From Sphingobacteriales bacterium (GTDB taxonomy: Bacteria; Bacteroidota; Bacteroidia; Chitinophagales; JADIYW01): 24,186 nt of DNA. Both the position numbers and the translations under genes were made by a program. A model generated the notes under the pieces. It was not told the origin of the DNA. It saw only the letters and a program-made list of their open reading frames with translations, and made no database searches. This document shows, piece by piece, positions 1 to 8,968 of the stretch (position 1 is the stretch's first letter; each line of letters opens with the position of its first letter). Location of the stretch: positions 1 to 24,186 of the forward strand of contig JADKIQ010000008.1 in NCBI GenBank assembly GCA_016721245.1, written 5' to 3'.

Positions 1-883
1 AAATTTAAAAGAAGTACGATTAAGAATGGCATCTGTGAAATCAACCACACAGATTACCAAAGCTATGAAAATGGTATCTGCTGCTAAGTTGAGAAGAGCA
101 ACAGAAAGAATTGTACAGATTCGTCCATATGCTGATCAGCTGAATAAAGTATTGCAAAACATCGCGTCTAACTTAGGTGGCGAAATGAATACCTCTTTTG
201 CTACACAACGTGCCGTACAGAAAGTATTAATAGTTGTAATTACTTCAGATAAAGGCCTGGCGGGTGGATTTAATGCCAACACTATTAAATCGGCAAAAGT
301 TTTATTGAACGAAAAGTATGCAGAACTGGCTGCTAAAGGGAAAGTTGATATTCTTACAGTAGGAAAGAAAGGCTACGATGCGTTTAAATCTTCTAAACTA
401 AAAGTGAATAATGATTTTGGTAATTTGTTTGGCAATTTATCTTTCGAGAACGCGGCGAAAGCGGCAGAATATATCATGATTGCTTTTGAGCAAAAAGAAT
501 ATGATGCAGTAGAAGTGGTATACGGGCAATTTAAAAATGCAGGCACACAAATACCATCTACCGAACAGTTTTTGCCGATAAAAACAACTATTTCCGCAAA
601 AGGAACTTCTAAAGGAAAAGCCGATTATATGTTTGAACCAGCGCAGGATGAAATCTTAAAAGATTTGGTGCCGAAGATTTTAAAAACACAATTCTTCCGA
701 TATTTATTAGATTCTAATGCTTCTGAACATGGCGCTCGCATGACGGCGATGGACAAAGCAACAGACAATGCGAACGAATTATTGAAATCACTGAACATCA
801 TGTACAACCGCGCCCGTCAGGCAGCTATTACAACAGAGTTAACAGAAATCGTTTCCGGTGCGGCAGCATTGAGCAACGGTTAA
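1..883 (+). CDS. atpG: ATP synthase F1 subunit gamma (5' end just outside the window)
   Basis: This is the central rotating shaft of the F1 catalytic head of ATP synthase, which couples proton flow through the membrane sector to ATP synthesis. An internal Met lies at position 26, but the frame is open to base 1 and upstream codons read NLKEVRLR. That is the conserved start of the gamma subunit (MANLKEIR type), so only ATG plus two bases are missing and the full protein is about 295 residues. The N-terminal helix (ASVKSTTQITKAMKMVSAAK) and the C-terminal helix ending ELTEIVSGAAALSNG are the two halves of the coiled-coil shaft and are strongly conserved. A terminator 28 bases downstream suggests this is the last gene of its atp operon. 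The family assignment is very secure. Confidence 0.97.
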   Translation, partial: NLKEVRLRMASVKSTTQITKAMKMVSAAKLRRATERIVQIRPYADQLNKVLQNIASNLGGEMNTSFATQRAVQKVLIVVITSDKGLAGGFNANTIKSAKVLLNEKYAELAAKGKVDILTVGKKGYDAFKSSKLKVNNDFGNLFGNLSFENAAKAAEYIMIAFEQKEYDAVEVVYGQFKNAGTQIPSTEQFLPIKTTISAKGTSKGKADYMFEPAQDEILKDLVPKILKTQFFRYLLDSNASEHGARMTAMDKATDNANELLKSLNIMYNRARQAAITTELTEIVSGAAALSNG

Positions 884-910
884 AAATACACTAACCAGTT
901 TATATATTGA

Positions 911-939
911 ATCCGGATACGTAAGTGTCCGGATTTTTT
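911..939 (+). terminator. Rho-independent terminator after atpG
   Basis: A 10-bp stem (ATCCGGATAC with GTGTCCGGAT, one G-T wobble) closes a GTAA tetraloop and runs into six Ts. It lies between atpG and the first LRR gene and would end the atp operon transcript. Confidence 0.88.
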
Positions 940-982
940 ATGTGAATAATAAAGACAAATTTTATTATATTTATATTCTAAC

Positions 983-3900
983 ATGAAAAATATTTTACTG
1001 CTATCTGCTATGTTTATTGGACTGCGAACTGCAAACGCGCAATATGTGTCGATACCGGATAGTAATTTCAGAAATTATTTAAGGACTAATTATCCTGCCT
1101 GCATGAATACAGGAGGGCAACTGGATACCACTTGTACAAGCCTGCTGGCAGCAACGCAATTGAGTGTCAGATATAACACCATATCAAATTTAGAAGGAGT
1201 GCAGTATTTTAAAAATATAACGATGTTGAATTGTATGGATGTAGGGCTTAGTACGATTCCTAAGTTTCCATCGTCGTTAACAGTGTTGTGGGCCAGCAAT
1301 AATTTACTTACTACATTACCGGCATTACCTGCCAATATGCAAACACTGTATGTTGATCAGAATAGACTTACTTCTATTCCTGTACTTCCTTCTACCATGC
1401 ATGATTTGGATGTTGCTTACAACCAGCTTACAAGCCTGCCAGCTTTGCCAAATTTATATCGTTTGAATTGCAATAATAACAGGCTTATTTCGTTGCCAAC
1501 GTTGCCCAGCACTTTGGAATTGCTGACAGCATCTTTTAATACTGATTTATCTTGTTTTCCTACACCGGTGCCATCAGGTTTATTGCCGGTAGATATTATT
1601 CAGACAAGTATTACTTGTTTGCCGACTGGATTAAGCGCAAGAGATACCATTTTGCCGTTTTGTACAAATGGATGTTATTTGAATTTTAATGAGAATTATA
1701 AATATATTCCTGATGTGTCCTTTCGGTCCTATCTTACTACACAGTACCCTTCTTCTATGAACAACGGCTTCCTGAATATAAATTCTAATGATGTCTTCTT
1801 TGCAAATTATATGATAGTGCGTAATCTTGGCATTGCTTCACTGGAGGGAGCACAATATTTTAATCATGTTACTTTACTGGATTGTTCAGACAATCAGATA
1901 AGTTCAATGCCGTCGCCACTTTCGACTAGCTTACAAACATTAAATTGCTCAAATAATTCTTCTCTTAATTGTTTGCCATCGCTGCCGGTATCAATTACCA
2001 CTCTTTATGCGTCTAATACATCATTGGTTTGCCTGCCGAATAGTTTACCTAACCTGATGAATACAGATGTATCATTACCTGTTTGCACGAGCCCTTGCGT
2101 ATATGAACCGAATTTTGTAACGATACCGGATGCAAATTTCCGCGCTGCTTTGAAAGTGAAATTTCCTGCCTGCTTCAATGCAAATGACAGGATGGACACA
2201 ACATGTAGTGGTATTTTAAATGCCGTGTCGCTGAACGTGAATAATAAAAATATAGGCTCCATTCAAGGTATTCAATATTTTAAAAAGCTATTTGTCTTAA
2301 ACTGTGATTCAAACAATATTACTACCATCCCTCATATTAATGATACATTATACGGTTTGTTTTGCAGCCATAATAGAATTACTTCCATATCTACTTTGCC
2401 AAGAAATTTAAAAGACCTGAATTGCAGTTATAATCAATTGACCACACTGCCTGCTATTAATAAAGTGAGTAATTCTTTGGATTGTTCTAACAATCCATCC
2501 TTAAGTTGTTTGCCAACCCTGTTTTCTAATGTCTATCAAGGAATTAAAATAAGAAATACAGCAATTACGTGTTTCCCGAATGCTTTTGGAGGAGATGCAG
2601 ATACTACCTTGCCATTTTGTAATACAACATGTGCTTACATACCTAATTTGCATTTTGTAACGATACCGGATACGAATTTTCGCAACGCATTAAGAGTAGT
2701 ATATCCTTCTTGTTTTAATGCATCAGGTATGCTGGATACAACCTGCACAGCTTTCATGAATCCCAATGCCGCCAATTTAAATGTGAATAATAAAAACATA
2801 AGCTCATTGGAGGGAATACGATATTTTAAATATTTAAGATCATTATCATGTGATAGCAATCAAATATCATCCATAAACCATCTTCCTCCAATTTTATACT
2901 CTTTAAGTTGTTCTTATAACAGATTGACTTCTTTACCTGTTCTTCCTTCTTTTTTTATGGTTTTAATTTGTAATCATAATCAATTAACATCTTTGCCGGT
3001 ATTACCCGGAACAATATATCGTCTGGATTTTAGCTACAATCAAATAAATTCTGTCATGCAATCTTTTAGGGATTCGATGTCGTATTTCTTTTGTAATAAT
3101 AATCCATTATCTTGTTTGCCTCTTTTTAGCAGACCACAAATTGTAAACTTGCGTGTTAAAAATACCGGAGTAACTTGCCTTCCGTATAGTTTTTATGCTA
3201 CAGATACTATTCTTCCGATTTGTTCAAGTACTTTCAATATTTGCCCTGTGAATCCATTTGTACAAGGTAAGATTTATAATGACTTAGATAATAATAACAT
3301 TTACAATGCAGGAGAACAGTTAATCGCTCAACAAATTATAAAAGTAACACCCAACAATTGGCTTGCTGCAAGCAGCATAAACGGAATTTATTTCGTGAAA
3401 CTAGATACAGCCATTAATAATATCTGGAGTGCTGTTAATAATTACAGATATGCTACCATTACGCCAGCGTCGTATTCCTTAGAGAATATTCATAATCTGG
3501 GTTTACAAGGCGGTTCTTATGATTTTGGGATTCACCTGATTCCAAACATAAAAGATTTAGAAGCGACTTTAGGTTCATCGCCAGCACGACCAGGTTTTAC
3601 TACGAATGTAACGGTAACAGCAAATAATGTTGGAACAGTTAATCAATCCAATATCACCATAAAATTAAAAAAACCAAATGACTATACTGTGGTTTCAAGT
3701 TCCGTAGCACCAAGCTCAACCCTTAATGACACCTTGGTTTGGAATAATATCAACATTAATTATTTAGAGCATCAGTCTATACATGTACAGTTGCAAGTGC
3801 CAATAAATGCGGTGCTTGGTGATAGTGCAGTATATGAAGCATGGTCGAATGGTACGCAAGGAGATACCACACCTTTAGATAATTATACCAAATGGACAGA

Positions 3901-4600
3901 AGTAATTCGCGGTTCTTTTGACCCGAATGATAAGCTGGTAAACAAAACCACATTGCCACCAACCTACAATGCAGAAAAAGATAGATTGCTTTATACCATC
4001 CGTTTCCAAAACACCGGCACAGATACTGCGTTTACTGTAATTGTGCGTGATGTTATTCCGGATAATCTGGATGTGAGTTCGTTACGTGTCGTAAATGCAA
4101 GTCACCCGTATCAATTAATAGCAAGAGAAAAGAATATTGTTGAAGTAACATTCCCTAATATTCAATTACCGGATTCAAATGCAAACGAAGCAAAATCACA
4201 TGGTTTTGTACAGTTGGAATTTAAACCGAAAGCAGGTTTGCCGGTGAATGCAGAAATCAACAACAACGCCTCTATTTTCTTTGATTATAATGCACCAATA
4301 GTGACAAATACAGCCACTACTAAAGTGCAAATTACCACAGGCATTGCAAACAATAAAAAATTGGCGTTTAAGTTATTCCCGAATCCGGCAACTTCAATAA
4401 TCACAGTAGAATTGCCATTTGAAGGAAAGGGAAAATGGTATTTAACGGATATTTCAGGAAAAATTATCCGGCAAAATAATATTGAAAATAACACAAGTAG
4501 TTTTGATGTGAACGTGAATGATATTGCGAATGGAACCTACTTACTTTCTTTAGAAATAAACGATCTAGTTTCTTCTTCAAAAGTTATGATTGTTCGATAA
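983..4600 (+). CDS. Secreted modular leucine-rich-repeat protein with T9SS sorting domain (paralogue A)
   Basis: This is a predicted exported or cell-surface protein of 1205 residues; its ligand is unknown. Residues 1-19 are a signal peptide ending ANAQ. Four modules follow, starting near residues 21, 238, 376 and 556. Each opens with an IPDxNFR/IPDxSFR motif. Three also have a PACMN/PACFN/PSCFN motif and an LDTTC/MDTTC motif, while the second module keeps only the opener. The modules then carry bacterial-type LRRs (consensus LxCxxNxLTxLPxLPxx) and close with a Cys-rich cap (CLP or CFP, then LPFC..C). From about residue 750 come a short SdrB/CNA-like segment, a CARDB/DUF11-like stretch and a DUF7619-type segment around SFDPNDK. 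The last 80 residues (KLFPNPATS to the end) match a type A T9SS C-terminal sorting domain. Only 11 bases separate it from paralogue B, so the two are probably co-transcribed. A weak TATATTTA box at 966-973 is the only promoter hint. Confidence 0.9.
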   Translation: MKNILLLSAMFIGLRTANAQYVSIPDSNFRNYLRTNYPACMNTGGQLDTTCTSLLAATQLSVRYNTISNLEGVQYFKNITMLNCMDVGLSTIPKFPSSLTVLWASNNLLTTLPALPANMQTLYVDQNRLTSIPVLPSTMHDLDVAYNQLTSLPALPNLYRLNCNNNRLISLPTLPSTLELLTASFNTDLSCFPTPVPSGLLPVDIIQTSITCLPTGLSARDTILPFCTNGCYLNFNENYKYIPDVSFRSYLTTQYPSSMNNGFLNINSNDVFFANYMIVRNLGIASLEGAQYFNHVTLLDCSDNQISSMPSPLSTSLQTLNCSNNSSLNCLPSLPVSITTLYASNTSLVCLPNSLPNLMNTDVSLPVCTSPCVYEPNFVTIPDANFRAALKVKFPACFNANDRMDTTCSGILNAVSLNVNNKNIGSIQGIQYFKKLFVLNCDSNNITTIPHINDTLYGLFCSHNRITSISTLPRNLKDLNCSYNQLTTLPAINKVSNSLDCSNNPSLSCLPTLFSNVYQGIKIRNTAITCFPNAFGGDADTTLPFCNTTCAYIPNLHFVTIPDTNFRNALRVVYPSCFNASGMLDTTCTAFMNPNAANLNVNNKNISSLEGIRYFKYLRSLSCDSNQISSINHLPPILYSLSCSYNRLTSLPVLPSFFMVLICNHNQLTSLPVLPGTIYRLDFSYNQINSVMQSFRDSMSYFFCNNNPLSCLPLFSRPQIVNLRVKNTGVTCLPYSFYATDTILPICSSTFNICPVNPFVQGKIYNDLDNNNIYNAGEQLIAQQIIKVTPNNWLAASSINGIYFVKLDTAINNIWSAVNNYRYATITPASYSLENIHNLGLQGGSYDFGIHLIPNIKDLEATLGSSPARPGFTTNVTVTANNVGTVNQSNITIKLKKPNDYTVVSSSVAPSSTLNDTLVWNNININYLEHQSIHVQLQVPINAVLGDSAVYEAWSNGTQGDTTPLDNYTKWTEVIRGSFDPNDKLVNKTTLPPTYNAEKDRLLYTIRFQNTGTDTAFTVIVRDVIPDNLDVSSLRVVNASHPYQLIAREKNIVEVTFPNIQLPDSNANEAKSHGFVQLEFKPKAGLPVNAEINNNASIFFDYNAPIVTNTATTKVQITTGIANNKKLAFKLFPNPATSIITVELPFEGKGKWYLTDISGKIIRQNNIENNTSSFDVNVNDIANGTYLLSLEINDLVSSSKVMIVR

Positions 4601-4611
4601 ATATAAATACT

Positions 4612-7600
4612 ATGAAAAATATTTTAGTATTACTTGTTTTGGTTATTGGATGCCGAACTGCAAACGCTCAATATGTGTCGATACCGGATAGTAATTTCCG
4701 TCTGGCCTTGAAAGCGAAATTCCCTGCCTGCTTCAATGCAAACGACAAAATGGATACAACTTGTAGTGGCATTCTAAATGCAGTATCATTAAATGTAAAT
4801 AATAAAAGTATTAGCTCTATACAAGGTATTCAATACTTTAAAAAGCTATTTGTCTTAAACTGTGATTCAAACAATATTACTACCATTCCTCATATTAATG
4901 ATACTTTGTACGGTTTGTTTTGCAGCCATAATAGAATTACTTCCATATCTACTTTGCCAAGAAATTTAAAAGATCTGGATTGCAGCTATAATCAATTGAC
5001 TGCACTACCTGCAATTGATAAAGTCAGTAATTCATTAGATTGTTCTAACAATCCATCCTTAAGTTGCTTGCCAACCTTGTTTCCTGGCGTTTTTCAAGGA
5101 ATTAAAATTAGGAATACTGCAATTACGTGTTTCCCGAATGCTTTTGGAGGAGATGCTGATACTACCTTGCCATTTTGTAACAGTCCATGTGCTTTTATAA
5201 GTGATCCGTTTGTTACAATACCAGATAGTAATTTTAGAGTGGCACTAAAAGCACTTTATCCTGCATGTTTTGATGTAAGTGATAGGATGGATACAACCTG
5301 TAATGGAATTCTAAATACAAATAGTTTAGACGTTAGTAGAAAGAATATTTCTTCTATAGATGGTATACAATATTTTAAAAAACTAAAAACCTTTTATTGT
5401 AATTACAATAATCTTACTCGGATTGCTGTTTTACCAAATACTATTTCAAACTTATATTGTGGAAATAACGCAATTACACAAATAGATAGATTGCCAGATT
5501 CATTATTTCAATTAGAATGTAGTTGGAATCAACTCTCTACGTTACCTGCTTTTCCGAGTTTATTATTTAGAGCTTATGTTTATAATAATAAGCTTACTAG
5601 TTTGCCAACTTTACCAGCTTCTATTAGTCTATTATTTTGTTGGGATAATTTGCTTACAAGTCTGCCAGTATTACCATCATCTTTATATAGTCTACATTGT
5701 TATAATAATTTACTTACTAATTTGCCAACTTTACCATCATCTTTAAATTCTTTATTGTGTGATAATAATCAGCTTACTAGTTTGCCATCATTGCCCAATT
5801 CTTTAAATTCTCTAAAATGTTCAAACAATCAGTTAACCTCAATTCCAACATTGCCTAATAATATTTTACAGGTGTTTACCTGTGCGTCGAATCAGTTAAC
5901 CAGTTTGCCATCATTACCGAGTTCATTAAATATACTAAATTATTCAAATAATCGAGTAACGGCATTTTTGACTTTGCCAAGCGCACTGACAGAATTATAT
6001 TGTTCTAATAACCAAATCACAAGTTTATCTAACTTGCCAAGTTCCTTAACAACTTTAGATTGTTCTAGTAATCTTATAAGCTTTATATCAAATTTGCCTA
6101 GTAATCTTGGAACTTTTTATTGTAGAAATAACAGGTTAAATGCATTACCTTTTCTGCCTTCAAAATTAGATGTAATTGATTGTTCTAATAATAGATTAAC
6201 ATCGGTGTCTAATTTTTCAGATTCCATCTGTTATTTTAATTGTAGTAATAATCAGCTTACCTCATTGCCATCTTCAATATCCTTTTACAGAAGAATTGGA
6301 TTTCCTAATACAAGAAAATCTGAATTAATTTGTTCTGGAAATGCAATTACTTGTTTACCTGCTTTTACAAAGTTAGATACTCTTAGAATAAAAAATACAT
6401 CTATACGATGTTCTCCATTTACAATACCAATTTCTACTTTTGTTGATACTGTATTTGCTGTTTGCACAAGCAGTTGTAATGTTGGTGCTGGATATGTAAC
6501 TATTCCTGATTCTAATTTCAGAATGTTTTTACTTCAGAATTATTCTAGTTGTATGAATGTTAGTCAACAATTAGATACCAATTGCTCTTCTATATTAAAT
6601 GTAGGTTCAATTAATTTAAACAACAAAAATATTCAATCGCTTGAAGGCATCCAGTATTTTAAAAGATTGCTTGCATTGCATTGTGATTCAAATCGTTTAA
6701 ATACGTTACCAATTTTACCCAATACTTTAAGTTCTTTATTTTGCAGCCATAATCAAATAACAACATTACCCAACCTACCCGCTTCACTTAGAGAGTTAGA
6801 TTGTAGTAATAATTTACTAACAGCTTTACCATCTATTTCACAAATTAGTAGTTTGTTAAACTGTTCCAATAATCTTCAATTAAATTGTTTGCCAACATTA
6901 GCTACAAATTTTAGCCAGCATATAAAAATAAAAAACACAGGAATCTTATGTGTACCTAACGATTATACAGGAATTTCTGATACCATTTTGCCAATTTGCA
7001 ACAGACCATGTGCATATGACAGTACTAATTTTGTTACAATTCCAGATGTGAATTTTAGAATGTTTTTAAAAAATAAATACCCAGCTTGCTTTAATAGAAT
7101 TGATAAGATGGATAAAACTTGTTCGGCTGTTGTAAATGAAGATTCATTAATGATTATTAATAAAAATATAAATTCAATTGATGGAATTCAGTATTTTAAT
7201 CGTTTATTTTTTCTTTTCTGTGATAGCAATAAGATTGAATCAATAGCATCATTGCCAAACAGTTTAGGGTTCATAACATGTTCATTTAATCAATTAACAA
7301 ATTTGCCTGTTTTGCCGGTACGTTTATTTTATCTTAATTGCAATAATAATAAATTGACAAGCCTTTCAAGCATTCCCGGCACCGTATTTTATTTAGATTG
7401 TCAATCAAATCAGTTATCTTCTTTACAAACAGCATTTCGAGATTCGTTGACTTATTTATATTGTAACAATAATCCACTAAGCTGTCTTCCTTTTTTACCA
7501 CAATACGTAAGCTTGTTTGTTAAGAATACGAATATTTCATGTTTACCAAATGTTGTACGTTCTGTTGATACGATACTTCCAATATGTTCAAATGCAGCAA

Positions 7601-8964
7601 ATATTTGTCCGGTAAATCCGTTTGTTACAGGTAAAACTTATGTTGACTTGAATAATAATAATTTTTTGGATTCGGTCGAACAACTTATTCCACAACAAAT
7701 CATAAAAGTGTTACCAAACAATTGGCTGGGAGCCAGCAATAATAATGGAATTTACATAGTAAAACTGGATACAGCTATTAATAATTCCTGGAGTGCTGTT
7801 AATAATTACAGATATGCTACCATAACACCGACATCTTATTCATTAGCAAATATTCATAACTTAGGTTTGCAAAGTGGTAGTTATGATTTTGGTATTCATT
7901 TTATTCCAAATGTAAAAGATTTGGAAACATCTCTAGGTTCATCACCAGCACGACCAGGTTTTACTACGAATGTAACAGTCAGGGCAAATAATGTCGGAAC
8001 GGTTAATCAATCCAGTATTACCATTAAACTAAAAAAACCAACTGATTTTAGCGTATTATCAACTTCTATTTTACCTACATCAATTATCAACGATACTTTG
8101 ATATGGAAAAATATCAGCATTAATTATTTAGCACATCAATCTATAAACATACAATTGCAAGTGCCGGTAAATGCAGTACTTGGCGATAGTGCAGTATATG
8201 AAGCATGGTCGAATGGTACACAAGGTGATACTACACCTTTGGATAATTATACCAAATGGACAGAAATAATTCGTGGTTCTTTTGATCCGAATGATAAGTT
8301 GGTAAATAAAGAAACTCTGCCACCAACTTACAATGCAAATAAAGATAGATTGCTGTATACGATTCGTTTTCAGAATACAGGATCAGATACTGCGTTCACT
8401 GTAATTGTACGGGATGTAATTCTCAATAATCTGGATGTGAGTTCTTTGCGCGTAGTAAATGCAAGTCACTCTTACCAATTAATAGTAAGAGAAAAGAATA
8501 TTGTAGAAGTGGTATTCCCTAATATTCAATTGCCGGATTCTAATACGAACGAAGCAAAATCACATGGTTTTGTACAGTTGGAATTTAAACCGAAAGCAGG
8601 TTTACCGGTGAATGCAGAAATCAACAACAATGCCTCTATTTTCTTTGACTATAATGCACCAATAGTGACAAATACAGCCACTACTAAAATTCAAATTACC
8701 ACAGGCATTGCAAACAATAAGAAACTCGCGTTTAAATTATTCCCGAATCCGGCAACTTCAATAATCACAGTAGAACTGCCAATTGAAGGAAATGGAAAAT
8801 GGTATTTAACGGATATTTCAGGAAAATCAATTCAGCAAAATACAATAGAGAATAACACAAAAAGTTTTGATATAAATGTGAATGATGTTTCAAGCGGAGC
8901 CTACTTGCTTATGTTAGAAATCAATGGAATTATATCAACTTCTAAAGTGGCAATATTGAAATAG
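4612..8964 (+). CDS. Secreted modular leucine-rich-repeat protein with T9SS sorting domain (paralogue B)
   Basis: This 1450-residue tandem paralogue of the preceding gene has the same plan: signal peptide (residues 1-19, ending ANAQ), four IPDxNFR modules, CARDB/DUF11-like domains and a type A T9SS sorting domain (from KLFPNPATS). The modules start near residues 20, 199, 627 and 806. Module 2 is expanded to about 16 successive 20-residue LRRs (residues about 260-600, for example CDNNQLTSLPSLP), where other modules have three to six. Module 1 is nearly identical to module 3 of paralogue A at the DNA level, whereas the signal peptide and first ten mature residues match module 1 of A. The protein is therefore a recombinant of sibling modules. 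The C-terminal half also shares long near-identical stretches with A, such as around WSNGTQGDTTPLDNYTKW. It was probably exported by the type IX system and processed or anchored at the surface. The binding partner is not predictable from sequence. Confidence 0.9.
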   Translation: MKNILVLLVLVIGCRTANAQYVSIPDSNFRLALKAKFPACFNANDKMDTTCSGILNAVSLNVNNKSISSIQGIQYFKKLFVLNCDSNNITTIPHINDTLYGLFCSHNRITSISTLPRNLKDLDCSYNQLTALPAIDKVSNSLDCSNNPSLSCLPTLFPGVFQGIKIRNTAITCFPNAFGGDADTTLPFCNSPCAFISDPFVTIPDSNFRVALKALYPACFDVSDRMDTTCNGILNTNSLDVSRKNISSIDGIQYFKKLKTFYCNYNNLTRIAVLPNTISNLYCGNNAITQIDRLPDSLFQLECSWNQLSTLPAFPSLLFRAYVYNNKLTSLPTLPASISLLFCWDNLLTSLPVLPSSLYSLHCYNNLLTNLPTLPSSLNSLLCDNNQLTSLPSLPNSLNSLKCSNNQLTSIPTLPNNILQVFTCASNQLTSLPSLPSSLNILNYSNNRVTAFLTLPSALTELYCSNNQITSLSNLPSSLTTLDCSSNLISFISNLPSNLGTFYCRNNRLNALPFLPSKLDVIDCSNNRLTSVSNFSDSICYFNCSNNQLTSLPSSISFYRRIGFPNTRKSELICSGNAITCLPAFTKLDTLRIKNTSIRCSPFTIPISTFVDTVFAVCTSSCNVGAGYVTIPDSNFRMFLLQNYSSCMNVSQQLDTNCSSILNVGSINLNNKNIQSLEGIQYFKRLLALHCDSNRLNTLPILPNTLSSLFCSHNQITTLPNLPASLRELDCSNNLLTALPSISQISSLLNCSNNLQLNCLPTLATNFSQHIKIKNTGILCVPNDYTGISDTILPICNRPCAYDSTNFVTIPDVNFRMFLKNKYPACFNRIDKMDKTCSAVVNEDSLMIINKNINSIDGIQYFNRLFFLFCDSNKIESIASLPNSLGFITCSFNQLTNLPVLPVRLFYLNCNNNKLTSLSSIPGTVFYLDCQSNQLSSLQTAFRDSLTYLYCNNNPLSCLPFLPQYVSLFVKNTNISCLPNVVRSVDTILPICSNAANICPVNPFVTGKTYVDLNNNNFLDSVEQLIPQQIIKVLPNNWLGASNNNGIYIVKLDTAINNSWSAVNNYRYATITPTSYSLANIHNLGLQSGSYDFGIHFIPNVKDLETSLGSSPARPGFTTNVTVRANNVGTVNQSSITIKLKKPTDFSVLSTSILPTSIINDTLIWKNISINYLAHQSINIQLQVPVNAVLGDSAVYEAWSNGTQGDTTPLDNYTKWTEIIRGSFDPNDKLVNKETLPPTYNANKDRLLYTIRFQNTGSDTAFTVIVRDVILNNLDVSSLRVVNASHSYQLIVREKNIVEVVFPNIQLPDSNTNEAKSHGFVQLEFKPKAGLPVNAEINNNASIFFDYNAPIVTNTATTKIQITTGIANNKKLAFKLFPNPATSIITVELPIEGNGKWYLTDISGKSIQQNTIENNTKSFDINVNDVSSGAYLLMLEINGIISTSKVAILK
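5461..6290 (+). repeat. Tandem 60-bp LRR-coding repeat array
   Basis: Inside paralogue B the DNA repeats with a period of 60 bases, clearest from 5641 to 5880. Each unit encodes one 20-residue LRR with the core CxxNxLTSLPxLPSSL. A few units carry a one-codon insertion (for example near 5875). Units differ mainly at the two positions after the Cys and at the residue before LP, which would lie on the exposed face of the LRR strand. Confidence 0.8.
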
Positions 8965-8968
8965 TTTT

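Noticed and set aside
625..807. Open frame on the minus strand inside atpG
   Set aside because: It is antisense to a highly conserved gene and has no recognisable product.
5461..6290. CRISPR-like regular repeat
   Set aside because: The 60-bp periodicity is coding, with LRR residues in every unit and no unique spacers between exact repeats.
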